The notes beneath the pieces are model-generated. The model was not told where the DNA came from. It saw only the letters and a list, made by a program, of their open reading frames with translations, and searched no databases. This document shows, piece by piece, positions 1-10,132 of a stretch of 37,577 bases of DNA (its first letter is position 1; every line of letters begins with the position of its first letter). The translations under genes were made by a program, and so were the position numbers. The DNA comes from Halomonas sp. (GTDB lineage: Bacteria; Pseudomonadota; Gammaproteobacteria; Pseudomonadales; Halomonadaceae). The stretch spans positions 1 to 37,577 of the forward strand of contig NZ_VMQS01000020.1 in assembly GCF_007625055.1 (NCBI RefSeq), written 5' to 3'.

Positions 1-34
1 GCAATGACGCCCATTCCTGCCGTTTTATGAACAT
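1..34 (-). CDS. 5' end of an unidentified gene (partial)
   Basis: Eleven codons are open from an ATG at 34 to the window edge, reading MFIKRQEWASL. A strong ribosome-binding sequence, GGAGGT, lies four bases before the ATG (about 39-44 on the minus strand). The gene would be downstream of, and co-oriented with, the 4.5S RNA gene. Too little is visible to name a family, and the short spacer leaves room for a chance match. Confidence 0.35.
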   Translation of the reverse strand, partial: MFIKRQEWASL

Positions 35-215
35 GCTTACCTCCGGATCTGGCGTGTACGCCCGCTTGGCCGCAGCACTTGGGCTAATAGAGTCGTTATT
101 GTCCTGATCGCAGCACTAAAAGGCAATTTGCTTGACGGGATAGGGGCTGCCGACCGCTCAAAAAGCAGATGGCATATAGATAGCGTATAAAGGGGGATAA
201 TTCGAGGAGTAGAAA

Positions 216-329
216 TGGAGGCGGCCCCAAAAGCCACATCCCGGCACACGCAGCCACCACTACCGTTGCTCCCTTCCGGGCCTGGCGGGGTTTGCAGTTT
301 AGCGTTGCGGGAGGACCTAAGGGGCCACC
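216..329 (-). ncRNA. ffs: 4.5S RNA (bacterial signal recognition particle RNA)
   Basis: This is the RNA core of the signal recognition particle, which binds Ffh and targets inner-membrane proteins co-translationally. On the minus strand the sequence holds the conserved SRP core around CAGGCCCGGAAGGGAGCA (about 267-284), the CTCCCGCAACGCTA segment near the 5' end and GTGTGCCGGGATGTGGC near the 3' end, as in E. coli ffs. The termini GGTGGCCCC and GGGGCCGCC can pair to close the hairpin, which gives the ~114-nt size expected of the small gammaproteobacterial form. The exact ends are inferred from this pairing. It lies 35 bp downstream of tRNA-Met on the same strand. Confidence 0.93.
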
Positions 330-364
330 ATGACGGCGCTGTGTAGAGGAGTGCGCCTACGCTG

Positions 365-441
365 TGGTGGCTACGCCCTGATTTGAACAGGGGACCCCAT
401 CATTATGAGTGATGTGCTCTAACCAGCTGAGCTACGTAGCC
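365..441 (-). tRNA. tRNA-Met (elongator, anticodon CAT)
   Basis: The 77-nt minus-strand sequence folds as a tRNA. The acceptor stem is GGCTACG/CGTAGCC, the D arm AGCTCAGCTGGTTAGAGC, the anticodon loop CTCATAA with anticodon CAT, the T arm contains GTTCAAATC, and the CCA end is encoded. It closely resembles E. coli elongator tRNA-Met rather than the initiator, because it has a normal first base pair (G-C) and the elongator anticodon stem. Confidence 0.95.
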
Positions 442-463
442 TTTTCCCTCACAGCGGGTGCAG

Positions 464-492
464 ATTATGCATGCTTGATAAGTGAAAGGCAA
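464..492 (-). promoter_or_regulatory. Sigma-70 promoter for tRNA-Met (and probably ffs)
   Basis: On the minus strand TTGCCT (487-492) is followed after exactly 17 bp by CATAAT (464-469). A GC-rich stretch of the kind found at stable-RNA promoters follows, and the tRNA begins about 22 bp downstream of the -10 box. The match to consensus and the spacing are seen directly; activity is inferred. Confidence 0.7.
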
Positions 493-721
493 GCCTTGCA
501 CAGTAAGAATATTTACCCTCTGGACCAGGCGGGACCCAGCCCCATGCAGGCTATGGAGGTGTTGACGACGTGAGGCCGCCATAAGCCGCAGTGATCCAAT
601 TGGCTCATCGCGCAGGCGTATTCGCTGGCATTCATTGGAGGCAACGGCGACCGTGCTGATGTTTTTATTGCCGGCAAAACATCAAAGGACTTGCACTCAA
701 CGCCTGGCCTCTGCCAATATT

Positions 722-735
722 CAAACACGCGTTTA
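722..735 (+). promoter_or_regulatory. PsrA-like operator upstream of fadE
   Basis: The sequence CAAAC-ACGC-GTTTA matches the published Pseudomonas PsrA consensus (G/C)AAAC-N2-4-GTTT(G/C) in all but the last base. PsrA is a TetR-family repressor relieved by long-chain fatty acids, and beta-oxidation genes are among its targets. The box lies 57 bp before the fadE start codon, a sensible place for a repressor. No psrA gene is in the window. Confidence 0.5.
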
Positions 736-792
736 AATTACTCATTTCACAATGACCCTGACGCGAACCAACTCAAATAACAGGAGTGCGCT

Positions 793-3285
793 ATGTTCAC
801 TTTACTACTCACCCTATTGGCGGTGATCGGCCTTTTGGTGGTCATGCGCCGCGAAGCAGGCGCCAAGGCCGCCATCGCGGTGCTGGTGGTGCTCGGTGCT
901 GTCGGCCTGGTGCTGGGGGCGGCCGTCATCGGCACCGTCCTGCTGATCGGCGCCGGCGCCACGGCCATTGCCGGCTTACCCGCTCTGCGCCGTCTATGGC
1001 TGACACCACGACTCTTTGCGATTTTCAAAAAGGTCGCCCCCAAGGTCTCGGATACCGAACGCACCGCGCTGGAAGCCGGCAGCGTTTCCTGGGATGGCGA
1101 GCTGTTTTCCGGTAAGCCCCAGTGGGAAAGCCTGCTGGCCTTTCAGGATGACGGCCTGCGCGATGATGAACAGGCGTTTCTCGACAACCAGTGCACTCAG
1201 GTGTCAGGCATGTGCAACGCCTGGGACATTGCCCGTGAACGCGCAGACCTTCCTCAGCCGGTCTGGGATTATCTGAAGAAGGAAGGTTTCTTCGGGATGA
1301 TCATTCCCAAGGAATACGGTGGCCTGGGCTTCTCGGCCAAGGCGCAGTCCATGGTGCTGCAAAAGCTTTCCTTCAATGAAACCCTGATGGTGACCGTCGG
1401 GGTGCCCAACTCCCTCGGCCCGGGGGAACTGCTGGTCAAATACGGCACTGAAGCGCAGAAAAACCATTACCTGCCACGCCTGGCCGATGGACGCGAGATC
1501 CCCTGCTTTGGCCTGACCGGCCCGCGGGCAGGGTCGGATGCCACGGCCCTGCCGGATACCGGCATCGTCTGCAAACAAACGGTGAATGGCCAGGAAGTGT
1601 TGGGCGTGCGCCTGAATTTTGAAAAGCGCTGGATCACTCTGGCGCCGATTGCCACCGTGGTGGGCCTGGCATTTCGCCTGTTTGACCCGGACAAGCTGAT
1701 CAGTGAGGAAGAAGATCGTGGTATTACCCTGGCGCTGATTCCGCGTGACACGCAAGGCATGGAAATTGGCCGCCGTCACCACCCCATCGGTAGCCCCTTC
1801 ATGAACGGCCCGATCAAGGGCAAGGATGTCTTTATTCCCCTGGATACCATTATCGGGGGAAAGGAAATGATCGGTGAAGGCTGGCGCATGCTGGTGGAGT
1901 GTCTTTCCATCGGGCGCTGCGTGACCCTGCCCTCTGGCGCGACCGGCATTGGCCGCTATGCGCTGGGCTGGAGCGGTGGCTTTACCCGCATTCGTCGTCA
2001 GTTCAACGTGCCGGTGGCGGAAATGGAAGGCGTGCAGGAACCTCTGGCACGGATTGCCTCGCTGGCCTACATCTCGGCGGCCACCGTGTATCAGACCGCT
2101 AACCTGATCGATCATGGCGAAAAGCCGGCGGTCCCCTCGGCGATACTGAAAAGCCAGCTGACCGAGTTTCAACGCGTGCTGCTCAGTGATGCCATGGATG
2201 TGCATGGTGGCAAGGCTGTCACCCTGGGGCCACGTAACTATATCGGCATCGGCTACAGTGCCAACCCGGTGGCGATTACCGTGGAAGGCGCCAATATCAT
2301 GACCCGTAACCTGATGATCTTTGGTCAGGGGGCGATTCGCTGCCACCCTTATGTGCTTGAGGAGCTGGCAGCCAAAGACAATGATGACGTCAAGGCCTTT
2401 GACAGCGCCTTCTTCGGCCATGCCGGCATGATCTTTGGTAATGCAGCCCGCGCCTTCACCCAAGGGCTGGGGCTGGGCAAACCGGCCGTTCCTTTTGAGG
2501 GCCCGGCCAAGGCCTATGCCGCGGATATTACCCGGCTGTCGGCTGGTTTCAGCCTGTGTGCCGATGCTGCCATGGCCAGCCTGGGGTCGGCCCTGAAGAA
2601 ACGCGAGATGATCTCGGCGCGCCTGGGAGATGTGTTGTCCAACCTCTACCTGGCGTCCATGGTGCTCAAGCAGTGGCAAAGCAGCGACAAGGTAGACGGA
2701 GAAGAGGCACTGTTGCATTACAGCTGCCGTTTTCTGTTGCAGCGTGCCGAGCAGGCTTTCGTGGAGATTTTCGACAACCTGCCCAATCGTGCGCTGGGCA
2801 AGGCGCTCAAGGTCATGGTCATGCCCACTGGCCGTCGCTGGCACAAGCCCCACGACGATCTGGCGCGTGCGATTGCTCAACGGGTCTCCACCCATAGCGC
2901 TCTGCGCAGCAAGCTGATCGAGAACACCTGGGATCAGGATGGCGAGGTGCGCAACCCGCTGGCGCGCTACAACGCCTTGCTGGAAGACTATGAGCGCGCT
3001 GAAGCCCTGTATCGGACTGTCAACAAGGCCTATGCCAAAGGGGAGCTGCCGCCAACCGCACTCCATCCTGAGCAGCGCATTGAAGCCGGGCTGGAAAAGG
3101 GCCTGGTCAGTGAAGAGGATGCCCGGTTCATGCGTACTTTTGAAGCGGAGGTGCTGGAAATGCTGACGGTCGATGACTTTGCCTATGATGCCTTTGCCAA
3201 CGACAAATCCACCCTGATTGATCACAATGCTAAAACGGTCAACAGCCCAGCTGCCACGCCACAGGCAGAAACCAGCGCACCATAG
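793..3285 (+). CDS. fadE: Long-chain acyl-CoA dehydrogenase FadE
   Basis: This enzyme catalyses the first step of fatty-acid beta-oxidation, oxidising acyl-CoA to trans-2-enoyl-CoA with FAD and passing electrons towards the respiratory chain. The 830 residues match the unusually long FadE type (E. coli about 814 aa) rather than ~380-aa acyl-CoA dehydrogenases. Two hydrophobic segments at residues 2-18 and about 27-60 anchor it to the inner membrane. The acyl-CoA dehydrogenase core carries LTGPRAGSDATALP near residue 240 and TVEGANIMTRNLM near residue 495, followed by the long C-terminal extension typical of FadE. AGGAG lies seven bases before the ATG. The gene stands alone between a PsrA-like box and a strong terminator. 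Confidence 0.95.
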   Translation: MFTLLLTLLAVIGLLVVMRREAGAKAAIAVLVVLGAVGLVLGAAVIGTVLLIGAGATAIAGLPALRRLWLTPRLFAIFKKVAPKVSDTERTALEAGSVSWDGELFSGKPQWESLLAFQDDGLRDDEQAFLDNQCTQVSGMCNAWDIARERADLPQPVWDYLKKEGFFGMIIPKEYGGLGFSAKAQSMVLQKLSFNETLMVTVGVPNSLGPGELLVKYGTEAQKNHYLPRLADGREIPCFGLTGPRAGSDATALPDTGIVCKQTVNGQEVLGVRLNFEKRWITLAPIATVVGLAFRLFDPDKLISEEEDRGITLALIPRDTQGMEIGRRHHPIGSPFMNGPIKGKDVFIPLDTIIGGKEMIGEGWRMLVECLSIGRCVTLPSGATGIGRYALGWSGGFTRIRRQFNVPVAEMEGVQEPLARIASLAYISAATVYQTANLIDHGEKPAVPSAILKSQLTEFQRVLLSDAMDVHGGKAVTLGPRNYIGIGYSANPVAITVEGANIMTRNLMIFGQGAIRCHPYVLEELAAKDNDDVKAFDSAFFGHAGMIFGNAARAFTQGLGLGKPAVPFEGPAKAYAADITRLSAGFSLCADAAMASLGSALKKREMISARLGDVLSNLYLASMVLKQWQSSDKVDGEEALLHYSCRFLLQRAEQAFVEIFDNLPNRALGKALKVMVMPTGRRWHKPHDDLARAIAQRVSTHSALRSKLIENTWDQDGEVRNPLARYNALLEDYERAEALYRTVNKAYAKGELPPTALHPEQRIEAGLEKGLVSEEDARFMRTFEAEVLEMLTVDDFAYDAFANDKSTLIDHNAKTVNSPAATPQAETSAP

Positions 3286-3317
3286 CGCTAGCGCCTAAAT
3301 TGCAAGATTGATGCCTG

Positions 3318-3344
3318 GCCCCGGAGAAATCCGGGGCTTTTTTT
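3318..3344 (+). terminator. Rho-independent terminator of fadE
   Basis: The 8-bp stem GCCCCGGA/TCCGGGGC with a GAAA tetraloop is followed by seven T residues. It lies 33 bp after the fadE stop codon. Confidence 0.93.
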
Positions 3345-3738
3345 ATGCGCCACCAGCTTAATCAACTAACGCTAATGCAAAGCGTCAGATTTCGAACATT
3401 TGTCTTAAGACAATAGTCTAAAAGCGCTTTATTACAGCCTTTATTCTTTCCGTTATTCATGCATATTTTCCTTCAAAAACAGTGTCTTGAACACATTAGC
3501 AAGCACCACGATACAGATTTTCATAAAGTGACAGCCTGGCGTAAAAACGTGTTGCAGGTTCAATTACGATCAACTAGGCTTTCGTTTATGAAAAAAATCG
3601 ATCACAACAATCATTTTGAGCTTCGAAATAAGCCCAACCGAAACATAAAACGCCATTCTGGTTAACAATCATAAAATCTAATAGCCGGAAATACCCTACA
3701 ACCGGATAACGAACAACAACGACGTCAGCGAGATTTGC
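3345..3738 (+). promoter_or_regulatory. Control region of the glp importer operon
   Basis: This 394-bp AT-rich gene-free stretch precedes glpS. It contains a perfect 14-nt palindrome, TTGTCTTAAGACAA (3400-3413). Just before it, at 3381-3400, lies a degenerate 20-bp dyad whose right half, TTCGAACATT, fits nine of ten positions of the E. coli GlpR half-site and whose left half fits six of ten. TTTCGTTTAT occurs at 3580-3589. A 68-codon frame at 3459-3665 has no ribosome-binding site and is probably non-coding. I could not single out a convincing -35/-10 pair. Confidence 0.5.
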
Positions 3739-4836
3739 ATGTCATTACACCTGCAACACATCGATCATATCGTCGGTGCTGAAACCCATATAAGCGGTAT
3801 TGATCTTGAGCTCGAACCCGGCTCATTCAATGTTCTGCTAGGGCGAACACTGGCGGGTAAAACAACTCTGATGCGCCTGATGGCGGGGCTTGAACCCCCT
3901 ACTCGTGGGCGGATCAAGATGGATGGCAAGGATGTGACCGGGGTGTCGGTGCGTCATCGCAACGTTTCCATGGTCTATCAGCAGTTCATCAATTACCCGA
4001 GCCTCAGCGTCTACGACAATATTGCTTCGCCGCTCAAGCTGGCCAAGGCCTCCAAGCAGGAAATCGACAAGCGGGTGCGCGAAACAGCGGCCATGCTGGG
4101 CATCGACCACCTGCTGGATCGCGTGCCACTGGAGCTTTCCGGCGGCCAGCAGCAGCGCACCGCCATGGGGCGTGCCCTGGTCAAGGATGCTGATCTGATC
4201 CTGTTTGACGAGCCTTTGGTCAATTTGGACTATAAGCTGCGTGAAGACCTGCGCGATGAGCTGCGCGAGCTGTTCAAGGCGCGTAACTGCATTGCGGTCT
4301 ACGCGACCACCGAGCCTAATGAAGCGCTGGCCCTGGGCGGGAATACCGCTGTTCTGCATGAAGGCAAACTGCTGCAGTACGGCCCTACCGAGCAGATTTA
4401 TCGTGAACCCAACGGCATTCTCAGTGCTGAAATGTTTTCGGAGCCGCCGATCAATATCGTGCCGGGCCACCTCACCGCCGATGAGATCACTTTTGATCAG
4501 GATATCCACTTTCCCTGCGATGACGCCCTGCGCAACCTGCCGGCCGGTGAATACCGGTTTGGCGTGCGCGCTTCCCACGTCAGCCTGAAGCCTAACGCAG
4601 CGGATGACCTAGAACTGGAGGTGGCCGTTGATGTGGCCGAGATCAGCGGTTCGGAGACCTTTCTTCACGTCCGCCATAAACTGTTCCCCCTGGTACTTCA
4701 TCTGCTGGGTATTCAAACGCCTGAAGTGAATCAGCGCATCAAGGTCTACTTCCCCACCCATAAGCTGTTTGTGTTTGATCAGCAGGGCAATATCGTTCAT
4801 ACGCCGGAAACACGGGGAGGCAACCAGCATGTCTGA
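3739..4836 (+). CDS. glpS: Glycerol ABC importer, ATPase subunit GlpS
   Basis: This is the first of two paired ATPases of a sugar/polyol-type ABC importer resembling the Rhizobium glycerol system GlpSTPQV. The 365-aa protein has a nucleotide-binding domain (about 1-235) and a C-terminal TOBE-like regulatory region. Visible motifs are Walker A GRTLAGKT (35-42), Q-loop around Q81-82, canonical signature LSGGQ (133-137) and Walker B LILFDEP (E158). The switch histidine expected in the H-loop is replaced by Thr191 (YATTEPNEA, where GlpT has YVTHDQLEA). Its end overlaps the glpT start by 8 bp, which suggests translational coupling. The ribosome-binding site is weak. The specificity call rests on the adjoining glpD, glpK and glpR genes. 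Confidence 0.88.
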   Translation: MSLHLQHIDHIVGAETHISGIDLELEPGSFNVLLGRTLAGKTTLMRLMAGLEPPTRGRIKMDGKDVTGVSVRHRNVSMVYQQFINYPSLSVYDNIASPLKLAKASKQEIDKRVRETAAMLGIDHLLDRVPLELSGGQQQRTAMGRALVKDADLILFDEPLVNLDYKLREDLRDELRELFKARNCIAVYATTEPNEALALGGNTAVLHEGKLLQYGPTEQIYREPNGILSAEMFSEPPINIVPGHLTADEITFDQDIHFPCDDALRNLPAGEYRFGVRASHVSLKPNAADDLELEVAVDVAEISGSETFLHVRHKLFPLVLHLLGIQTPEVNQRIKVYFPTHKLFVFDQQGNIVHTPETRGGNQHV

Positions 4837-5926
4837 GATCGTTCTCAAGACCCTTGCGCACACCTATAGCGCCAATCCTCAGTCGCCTGAAGATTATGCC
4901 ATCCGCAAGATGGAACACGTCTGGCACCAGGGCGGCGCCTATGCGCTGCTGGGGCCGTCCGGGTGTGGCAAGTCTACCCTGCTGAACATTATTTCCGGCC
5001 TGCTGGAACCTTCCGAAGGAGACGTACTGTTTGACGGCCAGCGGGTTAACGAACTGCCACCGGAAGAGCGCAACATTGCGCAGGTTTTCCAGTTCCCGGT
5101 GATCTACGACACCATGACGGTGTTCGACAACCTGGCGTTTCCGCTGCGCAACATCAATATTCCTGACCACCGCATTACCCCCAAGGTCGAGGAAGTTGCG
5201 GATATCCTGGAATTGACCCCACTGCTCAAGCGCAAGGCCAAAGGGCTGACGGCGGATGAGAAACAGAAGGTCTCCATGGGGCGTGGCCTGGTGCGTGACG
5301 ATGTCTCGGCGATTCTGTTCGATGAGCCGCTGACGGTGATTGACCCTCAGCTCAAGTGGAAGCTGCGCCGCAAGCTGAAGGAGATCCACCAGCGCTTCAA
5401 TATCACCATGATCTACGTCACCCACGATCAGCTCGAAGCCTCCACCTTTGCCGACAAGATTGCGGTGATGTATGAAGGCCAGGTGGTCCAGTTCGGTACG
5501 CCACAGGAGCTGTTTGAAGTCCCTGCCCACACCTTTGTTGGCTATTTTATCGGCAGCCCCGGCATGAACTTCATGGATGTCACCTATCGCGCTGGCGAAG
5601 TCATCTTTGCGGATATGGCGCTGCCGCTACCGCAGAAGTTTGTTGATGCCGTTGCCAATACTGAAAGTTCGAATGTGAAAATCGGTATTCGCCCCGAGTT
5701 TGTCTCCGTGCATGCGGCCAAACGTGATGGTGCCCTGCCTGCGCGCATGCGTCAGGTACAGGATCTGGGCACCTACTCCATCGTCACCTTCGAGCTGGGC
5801 GGCCAGACGTACAAGGCGCGCCTGTCCGAAGGCCATCCAGCGTTCGGGGAAGATATCTATCTCACCTTTGACCCCGACCAGTTGGGGCTGTTTGTTGACG
5901 AATACCGGGTGGAGGTTTCCTCATGA
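4829..5926 (+). CDS. glpT: Glycerol ABC importer, ATPase subunit GlpT
   Basis: This is the second ATPase of the importer (not the E. coli glycerol-3-phosphate antiporter of the same name). I chose the ATG at 4829 because GGGGAGG lies eight bases upstream; an in-frame ATG at 4769 would add 20 residues inside glpS without such a site. The 365-aa product shows Walker A GPSGCGKS (42-49), Q-loop near Q88, Walker B AILFDEP (E166) and the switch histidine H199. The ABC signature is not LSGGQ but the degenerate LTADEK (140-145), and the D-loop reads TVID instead of a usual S(A/N)LD. It therefore complements the defect in GlpS. Its stop overlaps the glpP start (ATGA). Confidence 0.9.
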   Translation: MSEIVLKTLAHTYSANPQSPEDYAIRKMEHVWHQGGAYALLGPSGCGKSTLLNIISGLLEPSEGDVLFDGQRVNELPPEERNIAQVFQFPVIYDTMTVFDNLAFPLRNINIPDHRITPKVEEVADILELTPLLKRKAKGLTADEKQKVSMGRGLVRDDVSAILFDEPLTVIDPQLKWKLRRKLKEIHQRFNITMIYVTHDQLEASTFADKIAVMYEGQVVQFGTPQELFEVPAHTFVGYFIGSPGMNFMDVTYRAGEVIFADMALPLPQKFVDAVANTESSNVKIGIRPEFVSVHAAKRDGALPARMRQVQDLGTYSIVTFELGGQTYKARLSEGHPAFGEDIYLTFDPDQLGLFVDEYRVEVSS

Positions 5927-6810
5927 ATAATAAAGTCCAAAACAACCGCGCCTGGCTACTGGTACTGCCAATGCTGGTGCTGGTGGCATTTTCCGCGATT
6001 ATTCCCTTGATGACGGTGGTGAACTATTCCGTGCAGGATGTGCTGGGCCCTCACGCCCGCTTCTTTACCGGTACCGAGTGGTTCAGCACCATGCTCAACG
6101 ACCCGGCGCTGCATGCAGCCTTTGGTCGTCAGGTCGCGTTTTCACTGATCATTCTGGCCATTCAGGTGCCGCTGGGCATCGGTATTGCGCTATTGATGCC
6201 GAAGAAGGGCTGGCAGGCCTCTGCCGTCCTGATCCTGATTACCCTGCCCCTGCTGATTCCATGGAACGTGGTGGGCAGTATCTGGCAGATCTTCACGCGT
6301 AACGATATTGGCCTGATGGGCTGGAGCCTGAGCGAGATCGGCCTTGACTATAACCTGACCCGCAATGCCAGTGATGCCTGGTTCACCATCATCCTGATGG
6401 ATGTGTGGCACTGGACGCCCCTGGTCGCGATGCTGTGCTACAGCGGCTTGCGCTCCATTCCCGAGGCGTACTACCAGGCGGCGCGCATTGACCGCGCCTC
6501 CAAGTGGGCGGTGTTCCGCTATATCCAGTTGCCCAAGCTGACCAATGTCCTGGTCATCGCGGTTCTGCTGCGCTTTATGCACTCCTTCATGATCTACGCC
6601 GAGCCCTTCGTGCTGACCGGCGGTGGCCCGGGCAGCTCAACGACCTTCCTGAGCCAGTCGCTGACCACCATGGCCATCGGCCAACAGGATCTTGGGCCTT
6701 CGGCTGCCTTCTCGATCATCTACTTCCTGGTCATCCTGCTGGTGAGCTGGGTGTTCTACACCACCATCATGCATATGCAGAAAGACAAGAATTCACAGGG
6801 AGGCGCGTAA
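5923..6810 (+). CDS. glpP: Glycerol ABC importer, permease GlpP
   Basis: This inner-membrane permease of the MalF/UgpA type forms the translocation channel with GlpQ. The 295 residues contain about six hydrophobic segments, the first at residues 10-32. The cytoplasmic EAA loop, which docks on the ATPases, begins at about residue 181 (EAYYQAARIDRASKW). Translation starts at an ATG sharing four bases with the glpT stop, preceded by GGAGG. The gene order matches the rhizobial glpSTPQ cluster. Confidence 0.9.
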   Translation: MNNKVQNNRAWLLVLPMLVLVAFSAIIPLMTVVNYSVQDVLGPHARFFTGTEWFSTMLNDPALHAAFGRQVAFSLIILAIQVPLGIGIALLMPKKGWQASAVLILITLPLLIPWNVVGSIWQIFTRNDIGLMGWSLSEIGLDYNLTRNASDAWFTIILMDVWHWTPLVAMLCYSGLRSIPEAYYQAARIDRASKWAVFRYIQLPKLTNVLVIAVLLRFMHSFMIYAEPFVLTGGGPGSSTTFLSQSLTTMAIGQQDLGPSAAFSIIYFLVILLVSWVFYTTIMHMQKDKNSQGGA

Positions 6811-6811
6811 G

Positions 6812-7708
<897 letters not shown>

Positions 7709-7722
7709 GAGGAGAAAGTCTC

Positions 7723-7995
7723 ATGACCTGGATGGTATGGACTCTACCCACGGCTATTTTCTTTTCTTCGATTGCGGCCATGCTGGCGGGCATGACGATC
7801 TGGGAGCTGCGCTCGCCAACGGTCGAAAGAAAAGGCTTTCTGCCCATTTCAACCACCCGAGGTGACCGCCTGTTTGTCAGCTTGCTGTCGGCGGCGTTTA
7901 TTCACCTGGGTATCATCGGATTTACCACCTTCCCGCTGCTGGTGGCATCCGCCCTTTCGGTTTTATGGCTGCTGATACTGATGCGCTGGGGCTAG
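7723..7995 (+). CDS. glpU: Small membrane protein GlpU (DUF2160-like)
   Basis: This 90-aa protein has two or three hydrophobic segments (about 1-25, 45-65 and 65-85) separated by a short polar stretch with ERKGF and TTRGDR. Proteins of this size and position occur in rhizobial glycerol clusters as GlpU (DUF2160); their function is not established to my knowledge. It starts 14 bp after glpQ with GAGGAG eight bases before the ATG, so it belongs to the operon. A role in transporter assembly or regulation is only a guess from context. Confidence 0.75.
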   Translation: MTWMVWTLPTAIFFSSIAAMLAGMTIWELRSPTVERKGFLPISTTRGDRLFVSLLSAAFIHLGIIGFTTFPLLVASALSVLWLLILMRWG

Positions 7996-8166
7996 GCCCT
8001 TGGGCCAACTGGCACTGCGCATCCGGGATAAACAGCCTTAAAGTTCAGGAAAGACCCAAACGGCAAGGATGCCAGGTAGCTATAGGAAGTTGTTATTGAA
8101 AGCAGTACCAACGCCGGTCTTGATCAAGGCCTGGTTGATAACTCCTCAACGTAAAACGAGGTCATC

Positions 8167-9933
<1,767 letters not shown>

Positions 9934-9941
9934 TTCCTGGA

Positions 9942-9969
9942 TGGCGAACCCTGCGGGGTTCGCCAGTTT
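9942..9969 (+). terminator. Hairpin after glpV, partial terminator
   Basis: A perfect 10-bp stem, TGGCGAACCC/GGGTTCGCCA, with a TGCG loop lies 8 bp after the glpV stop codon and is followed by GTTTGCTTG rather than a full T run. It probably gives incomplete termination or stabilises the 3' end of the importer mRNA. Confidence 0.65.
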
Positions 9970-10000
9970 GCTTGCCTACATTGAAGGGAATATGAACTGA

Positions 10001-10023
10001 CTTGAATTGCACTGCTGTTCAAG
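10001..10023 (+). promoter_or_regulatory. Inverted repeat in the glpD upstream region
   Basis: CTTGAA and TTCAAG are separated by 11 bp, 110 bp before the glpD start codon. The size and position would suit a transcription-factor site, but 6-bp arms can occur by chance. Confidence 0.3.
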
Positions 10024-10132
10024 GTGGCTACTTGATGCCCGAAAGTCGCCTTTTCAGCTCTGATCTGCTCGCAAAACACCTTGCCCTCGTTGGGCAGAAC
10101 AAACGAGGCTTCTTATCTGTAATAGGTCACTT

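Larger units (their letters stand above)
442..792. other. Intergenic region between tRNA-Met and fadE
   Basis: This 351-bp stretch holds the tRNA promoter at its left end and the fadE control region with a PsrA-like box at its right end. Between about 495 and 715 I see no gene with a credible ribosome-binding site. A 71-codon minus-strand reading frame there (513-728) has no recognisable motif. Confidence 0.6.

Noticed and set aside
37..249. A 70-codon minus-strand frame overlapping the 4.5S RNA
   Set aside because: It runs through the SRP RNA gene and has no family features.
365..441. tRNA gene as a possible integration site
   Set aside because: The tRNA is intact, but no integrase, direct repeat of its 3' end or atypical region is seen within the window.
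513..728. A 71-codon minus-strand frame upstream of fadE
   Set aside because: No ribosome-binding site before its start and no similarity I could recognise.
1204..3225. A 673-codon minus-strand open frame opposite fadE
   Set aside because: Its sequence is Gln-, His- and Arg-rich with no recognisable domain, and it mirrors the codon pattern of fadE, as expected from third-position GC bias. No ribosome-binding site or promoter supports it.
3459..3665. A 68-codon plus-strand frame upstream of glpS
   Set aside because: No ribosome-binding site, no motif, and AT-rich composition typical of the control region.
4739..5530. A 263-codon minus-strand frame opposite glpT (and a similar one opposite glpS at 3838-4578)
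   Set aside because: Both lie entirely across strongly supported ATPase genes and have shadow-like composition.
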